The notes under the pieces: model-generated
What the model saw: the letters and a program-made list of their open reading frames with translations, nothing else
The model's database searches: none
What the model was told of the DNA's origin: nothing
Origin: Thermotoga sp.
GTDB lineage: Bacteria; Thermotogota; Thermotogae; Mesoaciditogales; Mesoaciditogaceae
Direction of reading: 5' to 3'
Length of the DNA stretch: 35,857 bases
Assembly (NCBI GenBank): GCA_020722015.1
Contig: DYLQ01000017.1
Coordinates: 1 to 35,857, forward strand
Made by a program: the position numbers and the translations under genes
Shown here: positions 17,146 through 24,110 of the stretch, one piece after another
Numbering within the stretch: position 1 is the first letter of the stretch
Layout: each line of letters begins with the position of its first letter

Positions 17146-17343
17146 TCAAATGCCAAGAGTTCTTCTTGCTCTTTTTTTATCACTTTTTGAAACCTCTTTG
17201 CTGATATCAAGTTCTCTTTTCTGAGCAGCTGATTTGTGATAATTTTTGTGATTTCTGTTTGCAGATTCACGCATTATCTTGTCAGATCCGGTTACATGAT
17301 ATCTTTTTGCGGCGCTTTTTCTAACCTTCATCTTTGATTTCAT
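17146..17343 (-). CDS. rpmI: Ribosomal protein L35
   Basis: This 65-aa, strongly basic 50S protein shows the family pattern KMKVRKSAAKRYHVTGSDKI followed by KRELDISKEV and KKARRTLG-like residues at the end. Its ATG lies inside the last codons of infC (23-bp overlap). GGAGG is 9 nt upstream, so translation is probably coupled to infC. The order infC-rpmI-rplT is nearly universal. Confidence 0.96.
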   Translation of the reverse strand: MKSKMKVRKSAAKRYHVTGSDKIMRESANRNHKNYHKSAAQKRELDISKEVSKSDKKRARRTLGI

Positions 17344-17878
17344 TTCCGTTAACCTCCTTGGTATAAATAGCCTTCCTGGGTCTGAGACCCATTCTCATGT
17401 CCCGACCTTCAAGCAAAGGTGAAGAATCAACTTCGGCCACATCTGAAAGATCTTTTGCTATTCTTTCGAGGATCTCTTTCCCTTTGTCGGTAAAGGTCAT
17501 TTCTCTACCACGAAACATTATGGTGAGCCTCACCTTGTTTCCACTTTCTATAAAATTTCTCACGTGTGAAAGTTTTGTCTGATAATCATGCTCATCTATT
17601 TTTGGCCTGAATTTCATCTGCTTGAGCACATCAGAAACATTTTTTGATTTCTTCTGCTTTTTACTTTGCTCATACATGTACTTACCAAAATCCATTATCT
17701 TGCACACTGGCGGATTAGATCCAGAAGATACGAGCACAAGATCCATGCCATATTCCGACGCCTTTTGAAGTGCTTCGTTTCGTTTCACTATTCCAAGTTG
17801 GGATCCATCTGGTCCTATTAATCTTACTGAGGAATAGTGTATTTCCTCATTCTTCAAGAAATCACTTTTCGGTATCAT
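17321..17878 (-). CDS. infC: Translation initiation factor IF-3
   Basis: IF-3 binds the 30S subunit and controls start codon selection. The 185-aa product has the N-terminal domain (NEEIHYSSVRLIGPDGSQLGIV), a lysine-rich linker, and the C-terminal domain (KVRLTIMFRGREM...GK). After GAGGTG come three codons ATG ATG ATA. The second ATG (17878), 5 nt after GAGG, is taken here. The ATA is 8 nt away and deserves a look because infC often uses a rare start that IF-3 itself discriminates against. The longer GTG-initiated frame begins inside the leader terminator and is unlikely. Confidence 0.95.
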   Translation of the reverse strand: MIPKSDFLKNEEIHYSSVRLIGPDGSQLGIVKRNEALQKASEYGMDLVLVSSGSNPPVCKIMDFGKYMYEQSKKQKKSKNVSDVLKQMKFRPKIDEHDYQTKLSHVRNFIESGNKVRLTIMFRGREMTFTDKGKEILERIAKDLSDVAEVDSSPLLEGRDMRMGLRPRKAIYTKEVNGNEIKDEG

Positions 17879-17890
17879 CATCACCTCTGA

Positions 17891-17920
17891 AATAAAAATC
17901 GGGTGACCACAAGCCACCCG
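17891..17920 (-). terminator. Leader terminator (attenuator) just before infC
   Basis: On the minus strand CGGGTG (17915-17920) pairs with CACCCG (17900-17905) across a 9-nt loop. It is followed by GATTTTTATTT. The hairpin ends about 15 nt before the infC ribosome site. Together with the competing upstream pairing it fits a transcription attenuator rather than an operon end. Confidence 0.65.
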
Positions 17921-18009
17921 TCTTTAGACAGTAAATCCTTAAAACCTTTTCCCTTGTTAAGGTAAAGGTGAGAAGCAGTGGCTTCTTCTTTTAAATCCCC
18001 TTTAGGGAT
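17900..18009 (-). promoter_or_regulatory. Structured infC-rpmI-rplT leader, L20-leader candidate
   Basis: The RNA between tRNA-Lys and infC can form, in order, ATCCC/GGGAT, AGAAGC/GCTTCT (17971-17986) and CCTTAA/TTAAGG hairpins, and then the terminator. The AAGCCAC segment of the second hairpin (17978-17984) is perfectly complementary to GTGGCTT (17911-17917), which includes part of the terminator stem. The two pairings exclude each other, as expected for an anti-terminator switch. In Firmicutes the same operon is controlled by L20 binding such a leader. That L20 is the ligand here is inferred. Confidence 0.55.
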
Positions 18010-18013
18010 CGCC

Positions 18014-18089
18014 TGGTGGGCCATACAGGATTCGAACCTGCGGCCTACTGATTAAGAGTCAGTTGCTCTACCAGCTGAGCTAATGGCCC
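18014..18089 (-). tRNA. tRNA-Lys (anticodon CTT)
   Basis: The 76-nt cloverleaf has a perfect 7-bp acceptor stem (GGGCCAT/ATGGCCC), a D-arm GCTC/GAGC, an anticodon arm ACTGA-CTCTTAA-TCAGT with anticodon CTT, a T-arm with loop TTCGAAT, discriminator A and an encoded CCA. It decodes AAG. It lies about 30 nt downstream of a consensus promoter and 94 nt before the infC leader terminator. The tRNA may be cleaved from the same transcript that enters infC. Confidence 0.95.
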
Positions 18090-18118
18090 TTGGGCATCGT
18101 TTAATTTTACCAAAAAGT

Positions 18119-18146
18119 ATTATAGCACATATCTTTATTTTGTCAA
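18119..18146 (-). promoter_or_regulatory. Consensus sigma-A promoter for tRNA-Lys and probably infC
   Basis: Minus-strand TTGACA (18141-18146) and TATAAT (18119-18124) are separated by 16 nt, both perfect hexamers. Transcription would begin near 18112, about 23 nt before the mature tRNA. I see no second promoter in the 94-nt tRNA–infC gap. Confidence 0.85.
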
Positions 18147-18231
18147 TCAGAAAGCGGCGCTGAATTGGGATCTTTTCAAATTTACCTATCTTTATCATAT
18201 GCCATAAGCTTTTTTCTGATGGGAAAGCTCC

Positions 18232-18612
18232 TTAATCAGGTGCTTCAGATGTTTCATCAGGCGTAAATTTTTCTTTTTCCGCCACATCGTCTAAGAAATT
18301 CTCATCTTGCGAAAGATCGGGAAGATTTTCTGTATCATCTATCATATCTGCTTTAAATTGCAAAAGTGAAAAAACACCCTTCGTTCCGGGTAAATTGGCA
18401 CGCCTACTGAAGTGATCTTTTAGTTTCATATCGGCAAAATAGTAAGCGTAAGACTCAGGCGATTTACCCTTTGAAGGATTGTAAGTTTTTTTCGAAGAAA
18501 GTACAAGATACCATATAGTTTGACAGAGATCCTCAAATTCGCATTTCCTAACAGAATGAGCATATTTACTAACAAGCTTTCTTACAGCTCTCTCCATCTT
18601 ATCCATTGTCAT
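18232..18612 (-). CDS. Sigma-70 region 2-only protein
   Basis: The 126-aa product resembles conserved region 2 of sigma-70 factors, in FEDLCQTIWYLVL, then TYNPSKGKSPESYAYYFADM and KLKDHFSRR; compare the family pattern DLxQ...YxPxKG...YA. Region 2 binds the core polymerase clamp and the -10 element. No region 3 or 4 follows. The last 50 residues are acidic and low in structure (DDTENLPDLSQDENFLDD). It recalls RsoA, the region 2-like half of the two-part SigO–RsoA factor of Bacillus subtilis, but no region 4 partner is visible here. The start is uncertain between ATGs at 18612 and 18606. It overlaps the upstream gene by 14 bp. Confidence 0.72.
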   Translation of the reverse strand: MTMDKMERAVRKLVSKYAHSVRKCEFEDLCQTIWYLVLSSKKTYNPSKGKSPESYAYYFADMKLKDHFSRRANLPGTKGVFSLLQFKADMIDDTENLPDLSQDENFLDDVAEKEKFTPDETSEAPD

Positions 18613-18859
18613 CGTTTTCGCTTCCCTTTTTCCATATATTCTCATTTGCCCAATTCACGAATACATCTATTCCAAGACCTATGATCATATCGATTATCTG
18701 GTCAGGTATGGGTAAATGTATGTCATTTTCTTTCATCAAGGCATGAATTATCTCGAGAGCTTTTTGCTTTTTTTCCGTTCCACCGCCCGGATGTTCAACC
18801 ATGATAACCGCTATTTCGATGAAATTTTTGATGTTCATAAGCATTCTTATCCATTCCAT
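18599..18859 (-). CDS. Small protein resembling the soluble part of LLH-type holins
   Basis: The 86-aa product has a weakly hydrophobic N-terminal helix (MNIKNFIEIAVIMVEH), a GGGTEKKQKALEIIHALMKENDIHLPIPDQ section, and a helix IIDMIIGLGIDVFVNWANEN. The spacing of EKK, ALEII, the I-P-IPD turn and the final VNWAN resembles the C-terminal domain of phage holin LLH-family proteins. It lacks a convincing full transmembrane anchor, so lysis activity should not be assumed. GGAGG lies 8 nt before the ATG. It overlaps the sigma-like gene and follows a strong hairpin after the DUF2922-like gene. Confidence 0.6.
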   Translation of the reverse strand: MEWIRMLMNIKNFIEIAVIMVEHPGGGTEKKQKALEIIHALMKENDIHLPIPDQIIDMIIGLGIDVFVNWANENIWKKGSENDDNG

Positions 18860-18885
18860 CTTCTATCCCTCCTTAATTTTCAATA

Positions 18886-18910
18886 AAAGGGGAGGAATTC
18901 CCTCCCCTTT
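18886..18910 (-). terminator. Strong hairpin between the DUF2922-like and holin-like genes
   Basis: AAAGGGGAGG (18886-18895) and CCTCCCCTTT (18901-18910) form a perfect 10-bp stem with a 5-nt loop, followed on the minus strand by TTTTATT. It begins 3 nt after the DUF2922-like stop. It is probably a terminator with some read-through, giving more DUF1659/DUF2922 mRNA than sigma-like mRNA. Confidence 0.75.
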
Positions 18911-18913
18911 CTG

Positions 18914-19141
18914 TTATTGGATTAAGTTGAAAAGTTGGCTTGACGTTGTATCAACTATTGTGGCAGAATCAACGGTGTCAACAAGAGAATTTCTCGATGT
19001 TTTCAAAAGATTTGTCGTTGCTATCTTTTCCATGAAAGCCATTACTTCTTCTTGAGTAAGATTGGCTTTAACGTCATTTACTCTCAGTGTCTTCACGGAA
19101 CCATCCTGAGAATTGATCCATCTCATGTTTAAATACCTCAT
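18914..19141 (-). CDS. DUF2922-like small protein
   Basis: The 75-aa product matches the general pattern of DUF2922 proteins: a beta-like start (RYLNMRWINSQDGSVKTLRV), then VKANLTQEEVMAFMEKIATTNLL and a C-terminal strand SLVDTVDSATIVDTTSSQLF. No function is known for the family. It is paired with a DUF1659-like gene 14 bp upstream, as is common in Firmicutes. AGGAGG lies 7 nt before the ATG. Confidence 0.72.
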   Translation of the reverse strand: MRYLNMRWINSQDGSVKTLRVNDVKANLTQEEVMAFMEKIATTNLLKTSRNSLVDTVDSATIVDTTSSQLFNLIQ

Positions 19142-19155
19142 CTTTCATCCTCCTC

Positions 19156-19401
19156 TCAGTCAATAGGTCCTATCCCTGAGTTAATACCGACCGAAATGTC
19201 TACAACGCTTTTTGAAGTTAGTGCTGCGTAAAGATAGGCAACATCGTAGAGATCTTCAAATGTCGCGTTTTCCTTTATTCCACTTACTCTTGCACGATTG
19301 ATGATGGGATTCCCATTTTGATCAAGCGTACCGGTGTCAAGAGAAACGGTAAGAGAAACTGCTTTTGAAACTTCATTTACAGGTCTTGTCCCAACGGCCA
19401 T
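19156..19401 (-). CDS. DUF1659-like small protein
   Basis: The 81-aa product looks like DUF1659 proteins: SKAVSLTVSLDTGTLDQNGNPIINRARVSGIK, then a helix ATFEDLYDVAYLYAALTSKSVVDISV and a short GPID tail. The family has no known biochemical function. It heads the four-gene minus-strand cluster. GGAGG lies 7 nt before the ATG. Unlike most other operons here, its upstream region shows no clear TTGACA/TATAAT pair. Confidence 0.72.
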   Translation of the reverse strand: MAVGTRPVNEVSKAVSLTVSLDTGTLDQNGNPIINRARVSGIKENATFEDLYDVAYLYAALTSKSVVDISVGINSGIGPID

Positions 19402-19420
19402 TTACATCCCTCCAATCTAA

Positions 19421-19443
19421 ATTGTCGAGGTGCACCCCTCAAT
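19421..19443. promoter_or_regulatory. Inverted repeat upstream of the DUF1659-like gene
   Basis: GAGG-TGCACC-CCTC (19427-19440) is flanked by ATTG and CAAT (19421-19424, 19440-19443). It contains the palindrome GGTGCACC. It lies 20-42 bp before the gene and could be an operator or a short leader hairpin. Function is not established. Confidence 0.35.
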
Positions 19444-19499
19444 ATAATAGTACAAAAAAATAGTATATTTTAGATCACTAATTTTTTATCCCGTTTTGG

Positions 19500-19508
19500 T
19501 GGTAGAAT
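19500..19508 (+). promoter_or_regulatory. Extended -10 promoter for tdh-kbl
   Basis: TGGTAGAAT contains TAGAAT (19503-19508) with a TGN extension. The -35 region is poor (TAATTT at an 18-nt spacing). It is the best candidate in the 140-bp divergent gap and lies 33 bp before the tdh ATG. Confidence 0.4.
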
Positions 19509-19541
19509 TTCTTTTGGACTAAAGAAAATCAGAGGAGATGG

Positions 19542-20603
19542 ATGACGGTGATGAAAACTTTGCCAGACAAGATGAAGGCAATCGTTAAGGATACCCCAAG
19601 TTATGGCGCGAAATTGGTTAGCGTTGATGTGCCAAAATCGCTCGAACCTCATGAGGTGCTTGTGAAAGTCAAAGCGGTTTCGATTTGTGGAACGGACTTG
19701 CACATATGGCTTTGGAATGATTGGGCCAAAACACACATAAAGGTGCCTCAGATATTGGGTCATGAATTTGCCGGTGAGGTTGTTTCAATCGGAAGTGATG
19801 TTTCTCTTGTATCGATCGGAGATTTTGTTTCTTCTGAAACGCATATACCATGCCAGCATTGCAAACAATGCAGAACTGGTAACATGCATGTATGTCAAAA
19901 TTTGAAAATCCTCGGTGTTGATATGGACGGTGCTTTTGCAGAATATGTGAAAGTCCCCGAGATCGTTTTGTGGAAAAATGATCCTTCGATTCCTCCGATA
20001 TGGGCTTCTGTTCAAGAACCGCTTGGTAACGCCATTCACACGATTTTTACAGAAGATGTAACGGGTAAGAATGTACTCGTTACAGGAGCCGGACCAATAG
20101 GTTTGCTTGCCATAGGCGTGCTAAAGACAGCCGGTGCTGCAAAGATAATTGTGAGTGAAGTTAACGATTATCGAAGAGCGCTTGCAAAAGAAATAGGTGC
20201 CGATGTGCTTGTGGATCCGAGAAAGTCATCTCTTGTCGACGTTGTAAAAAAAGAGACTAACGGTGACGGTGCCGATGTGCTAATAGAAATGAGCGGAAAT
20301 GCTCAGGCACTTAAAGACGGACTTGCATCGGTCACAAATGCGGGAAGAGTATCTTTACTTGGCGTTTACGACAAAGATGTTCAAATAAATCTTAACGATC
20401 TCGTTATTTTCAAAGCCATAAGGATATATGGCATAACGGGAAGAAAAATGTTTGAAACTTGGTATAGAGGGGCAGATCTGCTTAAGAGCAAAAAGCTCGA
20501 TCTGTCCAAGATAATAACCCATGTGCTCGATTTTGATGATTACGAACGTGGCTTTAAATTGATGGAAGAAGGAAAATGCGGTAAGGTTGTTTTGAAATTT
20601 TGA
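19542..20603 (+). CDS. tdh: L-threonine 3-dehydrogenase
   Basis: Tdh is a zinc-dependent dehydrogenase that oxidises L-threonine to 2-amino-3-ketobutyrate with NAD. The 353-aa product has catalytic zinc residues Cys49 (ICGTDLHIW), His74 and Glu75. Structural zinc cysteines are 104, 107, 110 and 118, and the Rossmann motif is TGAGPIGLLA. The GTDLHIW...W signature and the kbl neighbour separate it from general alcohol dehydrogenases. AGAGGAG precedes the ATG. kbl begins 12 bp downstream. Confidence 0.95.
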   Translation: MTVMKTLPDKMKAIVKDTPSYGAKLVSVDVPKSLEPHEVLVKVKAVSICGTDLHIWLWNDWAKTHIKVPQILGHEFAGEVVSIGSDVSLVSIGDFVSSETHIPCQHCKQCRTGNMHVCQNLKILGVDMDGAFAEYVKVPEIVLWKNDPSIPPIWASVQEPLGNAIHTIFTEDVTGKNVLVTGAGPIGLLAIGVLKTAGAAKIIVSEVNDYRRALAKEIGADVLVDPRKSSLVDVVKKETNGDGADVLIEMSGNAQALKDGLASVTNAGRVSLLGVYDKDVQINLNDLVIFKAIRIYGITGRKMFETWYRGADLLKSKKLDLSKIITHVLDFDDYERGFKLMEEGKCGKVVLKF

Positions 20604-20615
20604 GGAGGTGGCATC

Positions 20616-21791
20616 ATGTTTGATTGGAAAGTACTTTCAGATGAGCTTGAGGAACTAAAAAAAGCTGGGCTTTACACGAATATAAGAACACTCGAAAGTG
20701 CTCAAGGTGAATGGATTTCCATTTCTGGTCACAAGGTGTTGAACCTTTGTTCAAACAACTATCTTGGTTTTGCAGATGATCAAAGATTGAAAAAAGCCGC
20801 TATAGAGTCGATAGAAAGATGGGGTGTTGGTCCGGGAGCGGTTAGAACAATAGCCGGAACTTTGTTGCTTCACGAAGAAGCCGAAAAAGCACTTGCGGAT
20901 TTTAAAGGTGCACAAGCGGCTATGTTGGTTCAATCTGGATTTAACGCAAATCAAGCTGTCATCCCACCCCTTTTTTCAAAAGAAGACATCATCTTCAGCG
21001 ATGAATTGAATCATGCCTCTATAATAGACGGGTGCAGGCTGTCAGGGGCACAGATAATAAGATGGAACCATCTTGATCTTGATGATCTTGAAAATAAAAT
21101 CAAAGAAAATAGTGCGAGAAGAAGACTTATAGTTACAGATGGTGTTTTTAGCATGGATGGAGATGTGGCTCCTCTTGATGGTATAGTCAGACTTGGTGAA
21201 AAATATGGTGTTATGGTGATGGTTGACGATGCTCATGGAGAAGGGGTACTTGGTCCCCATGGAAAAGGTATAGTGGCCCATTTTAAACTTGAAGGGAAGG
21301 TGGATATAGACATAGGAACTATGTCGAAAGCCTTTGGCGTTGTCGGAGGATACGTGGCAGGCAATAAAATTTTGATAGATTACCTTAAGCAAAAGGCAAG
21401 GCCATTTCTTTTTTCAAGCGCTCCAACTCCACCGGACGTCGGGGCAGTACTTGCAGCCGTTCGAGTACTGGCACAAAGTGACGATCTTGTCAAAAAACTT
21501 TGGGATAACTCAAAATATTTCAAAGATCGCATGAAATCGATCGGTTTTGATATAGGCCACAGTCAAACTCCCATAACTCCCGTAATGCTTTACGACGCGC
21601 AAGTTGCTTCCAATTTCAGCAAAAGACTTTTTGAAGAAGGCGTTTTTGCCCAATCGATAGGATATCCGACTGTTCCGAAAGGGAAAGCTCGCATTCGTGT
21701 CATGATAAGCGCGGTTCATACGAAAAAATCCCTTGATTTTGCCCTTGAAAAATTCGCAAAAATTGGGAAAGAACTTGGGGTGTTGAAATAA
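20616..21791 (+). CDS. kbl: Glycine C-acetyltransferase (2-amino-3-ketobutyrate CoA ligase)
   Basis: Kbl is a PLP enzyme that splits 2-amino-3-ketobutyrate with CoA into glycine and acetyl-CoA, completing the Tdh route. The 391-aa product belongs to the alpha-oxoamine synthase family: [21 protein letters not shown], and the PLP lysine in GTMSKAFG (Lys238). Length fits Kbl, and the tdh partner argues against 8-amino-7-oxononanoate synthase. GGAGGTG precedes the ATG. Glycine produced here could feed one-carbon metabolism. Confidence 0.94.
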   Translation: MFDWKVLSDELEELKKAGLYTNIRTLESAQGEWISISGHKVLNLCSNNYLGFADDQRLKKAAIESIERWGVGPGAVRTIAGTLLLHEEAEKALADFKGAQAAMLVQSGFNANQAVIPPLFSKEDIIFSDELNHASIIDGCRLSGAQIIRWNHLDLDDLENKIKENSARRRLIVTDGVFSMDGDVAPLDGIVRLGEKYGVMVMVDDAHGEGVLGPHGKGIVAHFKLEGKVDIDIGTMSKAFGVVGGYVAGNKILIDYLKQKARPFLFSSAPTPPDVGAVLAAVRVLAQSDDLVKKLWDNSKYFKDRMKSIGFDIGHSQTPITPVMLYDAQVASNFSKRLFEEGVFAQSIGYPTVPKGKARIRVMISAVHTKKSLDFALEKFAKIGKELGVLK

Positions 21792-21848
21792 CGATTCGTT
21801 ACATCGCATAGTTAATTTTTTGATTATTGCTTTTGTTAATTCGTTGAT

Positions 21849-21877
21849 TTGATCCTATCGACCTTTTGTGGTAAAAT
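21849..21877 (+). promoter_or_regulatory. Sigma-A-type promoter of the nucleoside transport operon
   Basis: TTGATC (21849-21854) and TAAAAT (21872-21877) are spaced by 17 nt, with TGG before the -10. The promoter lies 29 bp before the ATG of the 734-aa protein. It also rules out a longer coding frame that would begin at 21849. Confidence 0.65.
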
Positions 21878-21905
21878 CATAAAAAGGCCGATGGGGTGTG
21901 CGGAA

Positions 21906-24110
21906 ATGAAAAGATACGCTGTATTTTCTTTATTTCTTTTGCTTTTTTCGGTGTTTGCGTTTTCTTCTTCTTTTGAAACGAAAGTTACAAGCGATTATCA
22001 AGATTACATACAAACCTTTAACGTGTACCTTTCTCAGATCGAAAAAACGGGTTCAATAGAATCCGTTCCTTCCAATCAAATTGAAAAAGCAGTTTACACC
22101 ATCATAACGGAATTTGAACCCGCCGCTTATTACAGATGGATAAGAATGCGCAGTTTCCAAATACCGCCAGGTGCTATGGGAAATTTTACAAACGTGGATA
22201 TGTGGTACATAGCACAGAACATATATCAAAGGTACAAGACAAACGATGAAACCGAGAATGTCGCACTTGCTGCTTTTCTCGTTTACGCGGTTGATGATCT
22301 TTACGGTAAAAATGTAAGTCAAACCGATTTTCCGTACTTTGCAACCTTCAATCAGGCCGTTTTTGATCTTGGAAGTAAGGTACAAAGTGCGGCAGCCGAT
22401 CTGACAAGATCCTACTTTCAAAAGGCCATAGGTGGCCAGAGTGTTGTTTATGGGAGCTACAGATATGAATCCGTAAACTTAAAAAATATCTTCATTTCCG
22501 CTCTTAAAAAAATTTACGGTGACAATATCCCGCCTGATATCTTGAATCTCGTGAATGGGTATGATTTAAAGATACCGCCTTTCGTTCAAAATCAGCAAAT
22601 CAGTGAATATGTTTCAGACCTTGCCATTCAATCTTTAACTCAGAAAGATATGGATAGCGCATTTGCGGATTTAAAAAACAGACTTTCTCAGAGTGCCGAT
22701 AATTCGGTGAAAAACATCAAAATGCTTATGGCATCTGGCCAATCGACTGCGACGGTCATAACAAAAGCACTTGACTCTTACTTATCTTCCCTAACCGTGC
22801 AGGAAATGCTTGCGGCTAATACGGTTAGGAATGGCGTTTCCAAAAATTTCAACAACAGTATTGTAAAGCTTGAAGGAACACTTGCTTCTAAAAGCGATAT
22901 TCCACTTTCACCCATTGAGTGGAGATGGCTTGCATACGCTGGAATACTGGTATTTTTCTTCTTATACAGAAAAAAATGGGTTGGTTATGCCATGTTGGCC
23001 ATCATCACATTTGAATCTTTAGTTTTGATTTTTGGAATAGATCCGATGTTAAGCAGGCTTGATTCCACCCTTTACGGTTTTTTAATAGTCACAACTGCTT
23101 TTTTGGGATTTCTTTCATTTTTCAGGATAGCGAAGGTCAAAAGTTTATTTCAGATATTTTCAATGATCGGAGTTGCCATTTTGTTTTTACTCGTGCTTTT
23201 CGTGCCTCTTTACTCGAATCTTCCTTCAACAAGGATGTCCCAAAATCAGAATTTTTTAAAAAGTTCGTATTTGGGAATATATGAAAATGAGCTTTACGGT
23301 CAAAATGGAATTTTAACTTACGATCTTCAAAATATAAGCTCTGATATCTCCGCTTTAAGGTCCGATCCTTACAACTTTGCCAATCAAACTGTTTCTTTTT
23401 ATCTTTCGACGTTGAAGAAATCAGGTGCTCTTAAGGGTATTGTAGAATATCCAAATTCCATCATGGTAAATGTTGACAGAAATTCACCTTACTTCGGATT
23501 TACGAATTTGAATGACCTTAAAAATTCGATAGGAATTGTCAGAGATAGAGCTCAATCGGCTCTAAACGATATGATAAACAGGATTAATGCTGTTAACAGG
23601 AATGAAAACGTCTTCTCGCAAACACTGGATGGAATATACACGTTTGCAGCCCCTCAATTGAGAAACGGAATTGAAAATGGCATAAAATCTCAAATATCAT
23701 CGGGCAATCTTACCGAGATATCCACAACTTTGATAAACGCTGTTGATATGGCAAACTCACTCAAGGAACGAGCTCCAAACATCCAATTTTTTCAAACATC
23801 CGATGGTTCAAAACTTTTCATCGTCATTTCCTTTTTGTTCTTGAGTGTTACTTTCTTCAGAAAAAACTGGTTATATAGGTTTTTAATATCCCTTATGACG
23901 ATTTTCGCCACTGTGATGATTTTCTACCAAAAAGTTATAGAGATATTCGTTGAATACGGGTTTCCAACGTATTCTCACACCCTTGCCAGAGGAGAAATCC
24001 CAAATATCACTATGCTGGTTGTGACAATCGTCATTTCCATTTTTGTGGCTTCAGAGGCGCTTTACTCGCGCTTTAAATCTATTTCACCAAAGGAGGGAAA
24101 GAAAGCATGA
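21906..24110 (+). CDS. Unrecognised exported/membrane protein, first gene of the BMP transporter operon
   Basis: I do not recognise this 734-aa protein. It starts with a signal peptide (KRYAVFSLFLLLFSVFAFSSS). A large non-cytoplasmic region follows (about 25-335), rich in Tyr, Asn and Ser and mostly helical. Then come about four transmembrane segments (340-355, 358-378, 388-408, 413-437), a second outside domain (438-634), and three more segments (636-652, 656-675, 700-718). The tail is short and basic. Its stop overlaps the start of the BMP binding protein by 4 bp, so the two are translated together. A role in uptake, substrate capture or sensing for that transporter is an inference. The ATG at 21906 follows the promoter; GGGGTG is the nearest ribosome site. 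Confidence 0.9.
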   Translation: MKRYAVFSLFLLLFSVFAFSSSFETKVTSDYQDYIQTFNVYLSQIEKTGSIESVPSNQIEKAVYTIITEFEPAAYYRWIRMRSFQIPPGAMGNFTNVDMWYIAQNIYQRYKTNDETENVALAAFLVYAVDDLYGKNVSQTDFPYFATFNQAVFDLGSKVQSAAADLTRSYFQKAIGGQSVVYGSYRYESVNLKNIFISALKKIYGDNIPPDILNLVNGYDLKIPPFVQNQQISEYVSDLAIQSLTQKDMDSAFADLKNRLSQSADNSVKNIKMLMASGQSTATVITKALDSYLSSLTVQEMLAANTVRNGVSKNFNNSIVKLEGTLASKSDIPLSPIEWRWLAYAGILVFFFLYRKKWVGYAMLAIITFESLVLIFGIDPMLSRLDSTLYGFLIVTTAFLGFLSFFRIAKVKSLFQIFSMIGVAILFLLVLFVPLYSNLPSTRMSQNQNFLKSSYLGIYENELYGQNGILTYDLQNISSDISALRSDPYNFANQTVSFYLSTLKKSGALKGIVEYPNSIMVNVDRNSPYFGFTNLNDLKNSIGIVRDRAQSALNDMINRINAVNRNENVFSQTLDGIYTFAAPQLRNGIENGIKSQISSGNLTEISTTLINAVDMANSLKERAPNIQFFQTSDGSKLFIVISFLFLSVTFFRKNWLYRFLISLMTIFATVMIFYQKVIEIFVEYGFPTYSHTLARGEIPNITMLVVTIVISIFVASEALYSRFKSISPKEGKKA

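Noticed and set aside
17879-17917. Longer infC frame starting at GTG 17917
   Set aside because: The codon lies inside the leader terminator hairpin and has no ribosome site; a strong GAGGTG precedes the ATG pair instead.
18147-18231. Terminator after the sigma-like gene
   Set aside because: AGCTTT/AAAGCT can pair, but no T-run follows on the minus strand, so it was not listed.
18599-18859. Prophage lysis module
   Set aside because: Only one weakly holin-like small protein is present, with no endolysin, capsid, portal or integrase nearby.
21792-21840. Terminator after kbl
   Set aside because: TAACG-ATT-CGTTA is a 5-bp stem and the T-run is about 17 nt away; too weak to call.
21849-21905. 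Longer start for the 734-aa membrane protein
   Set aside because: It would begin on the -35 hexamer of the promoter, and the signal peptide begins cleanly at the ATG at 21906.
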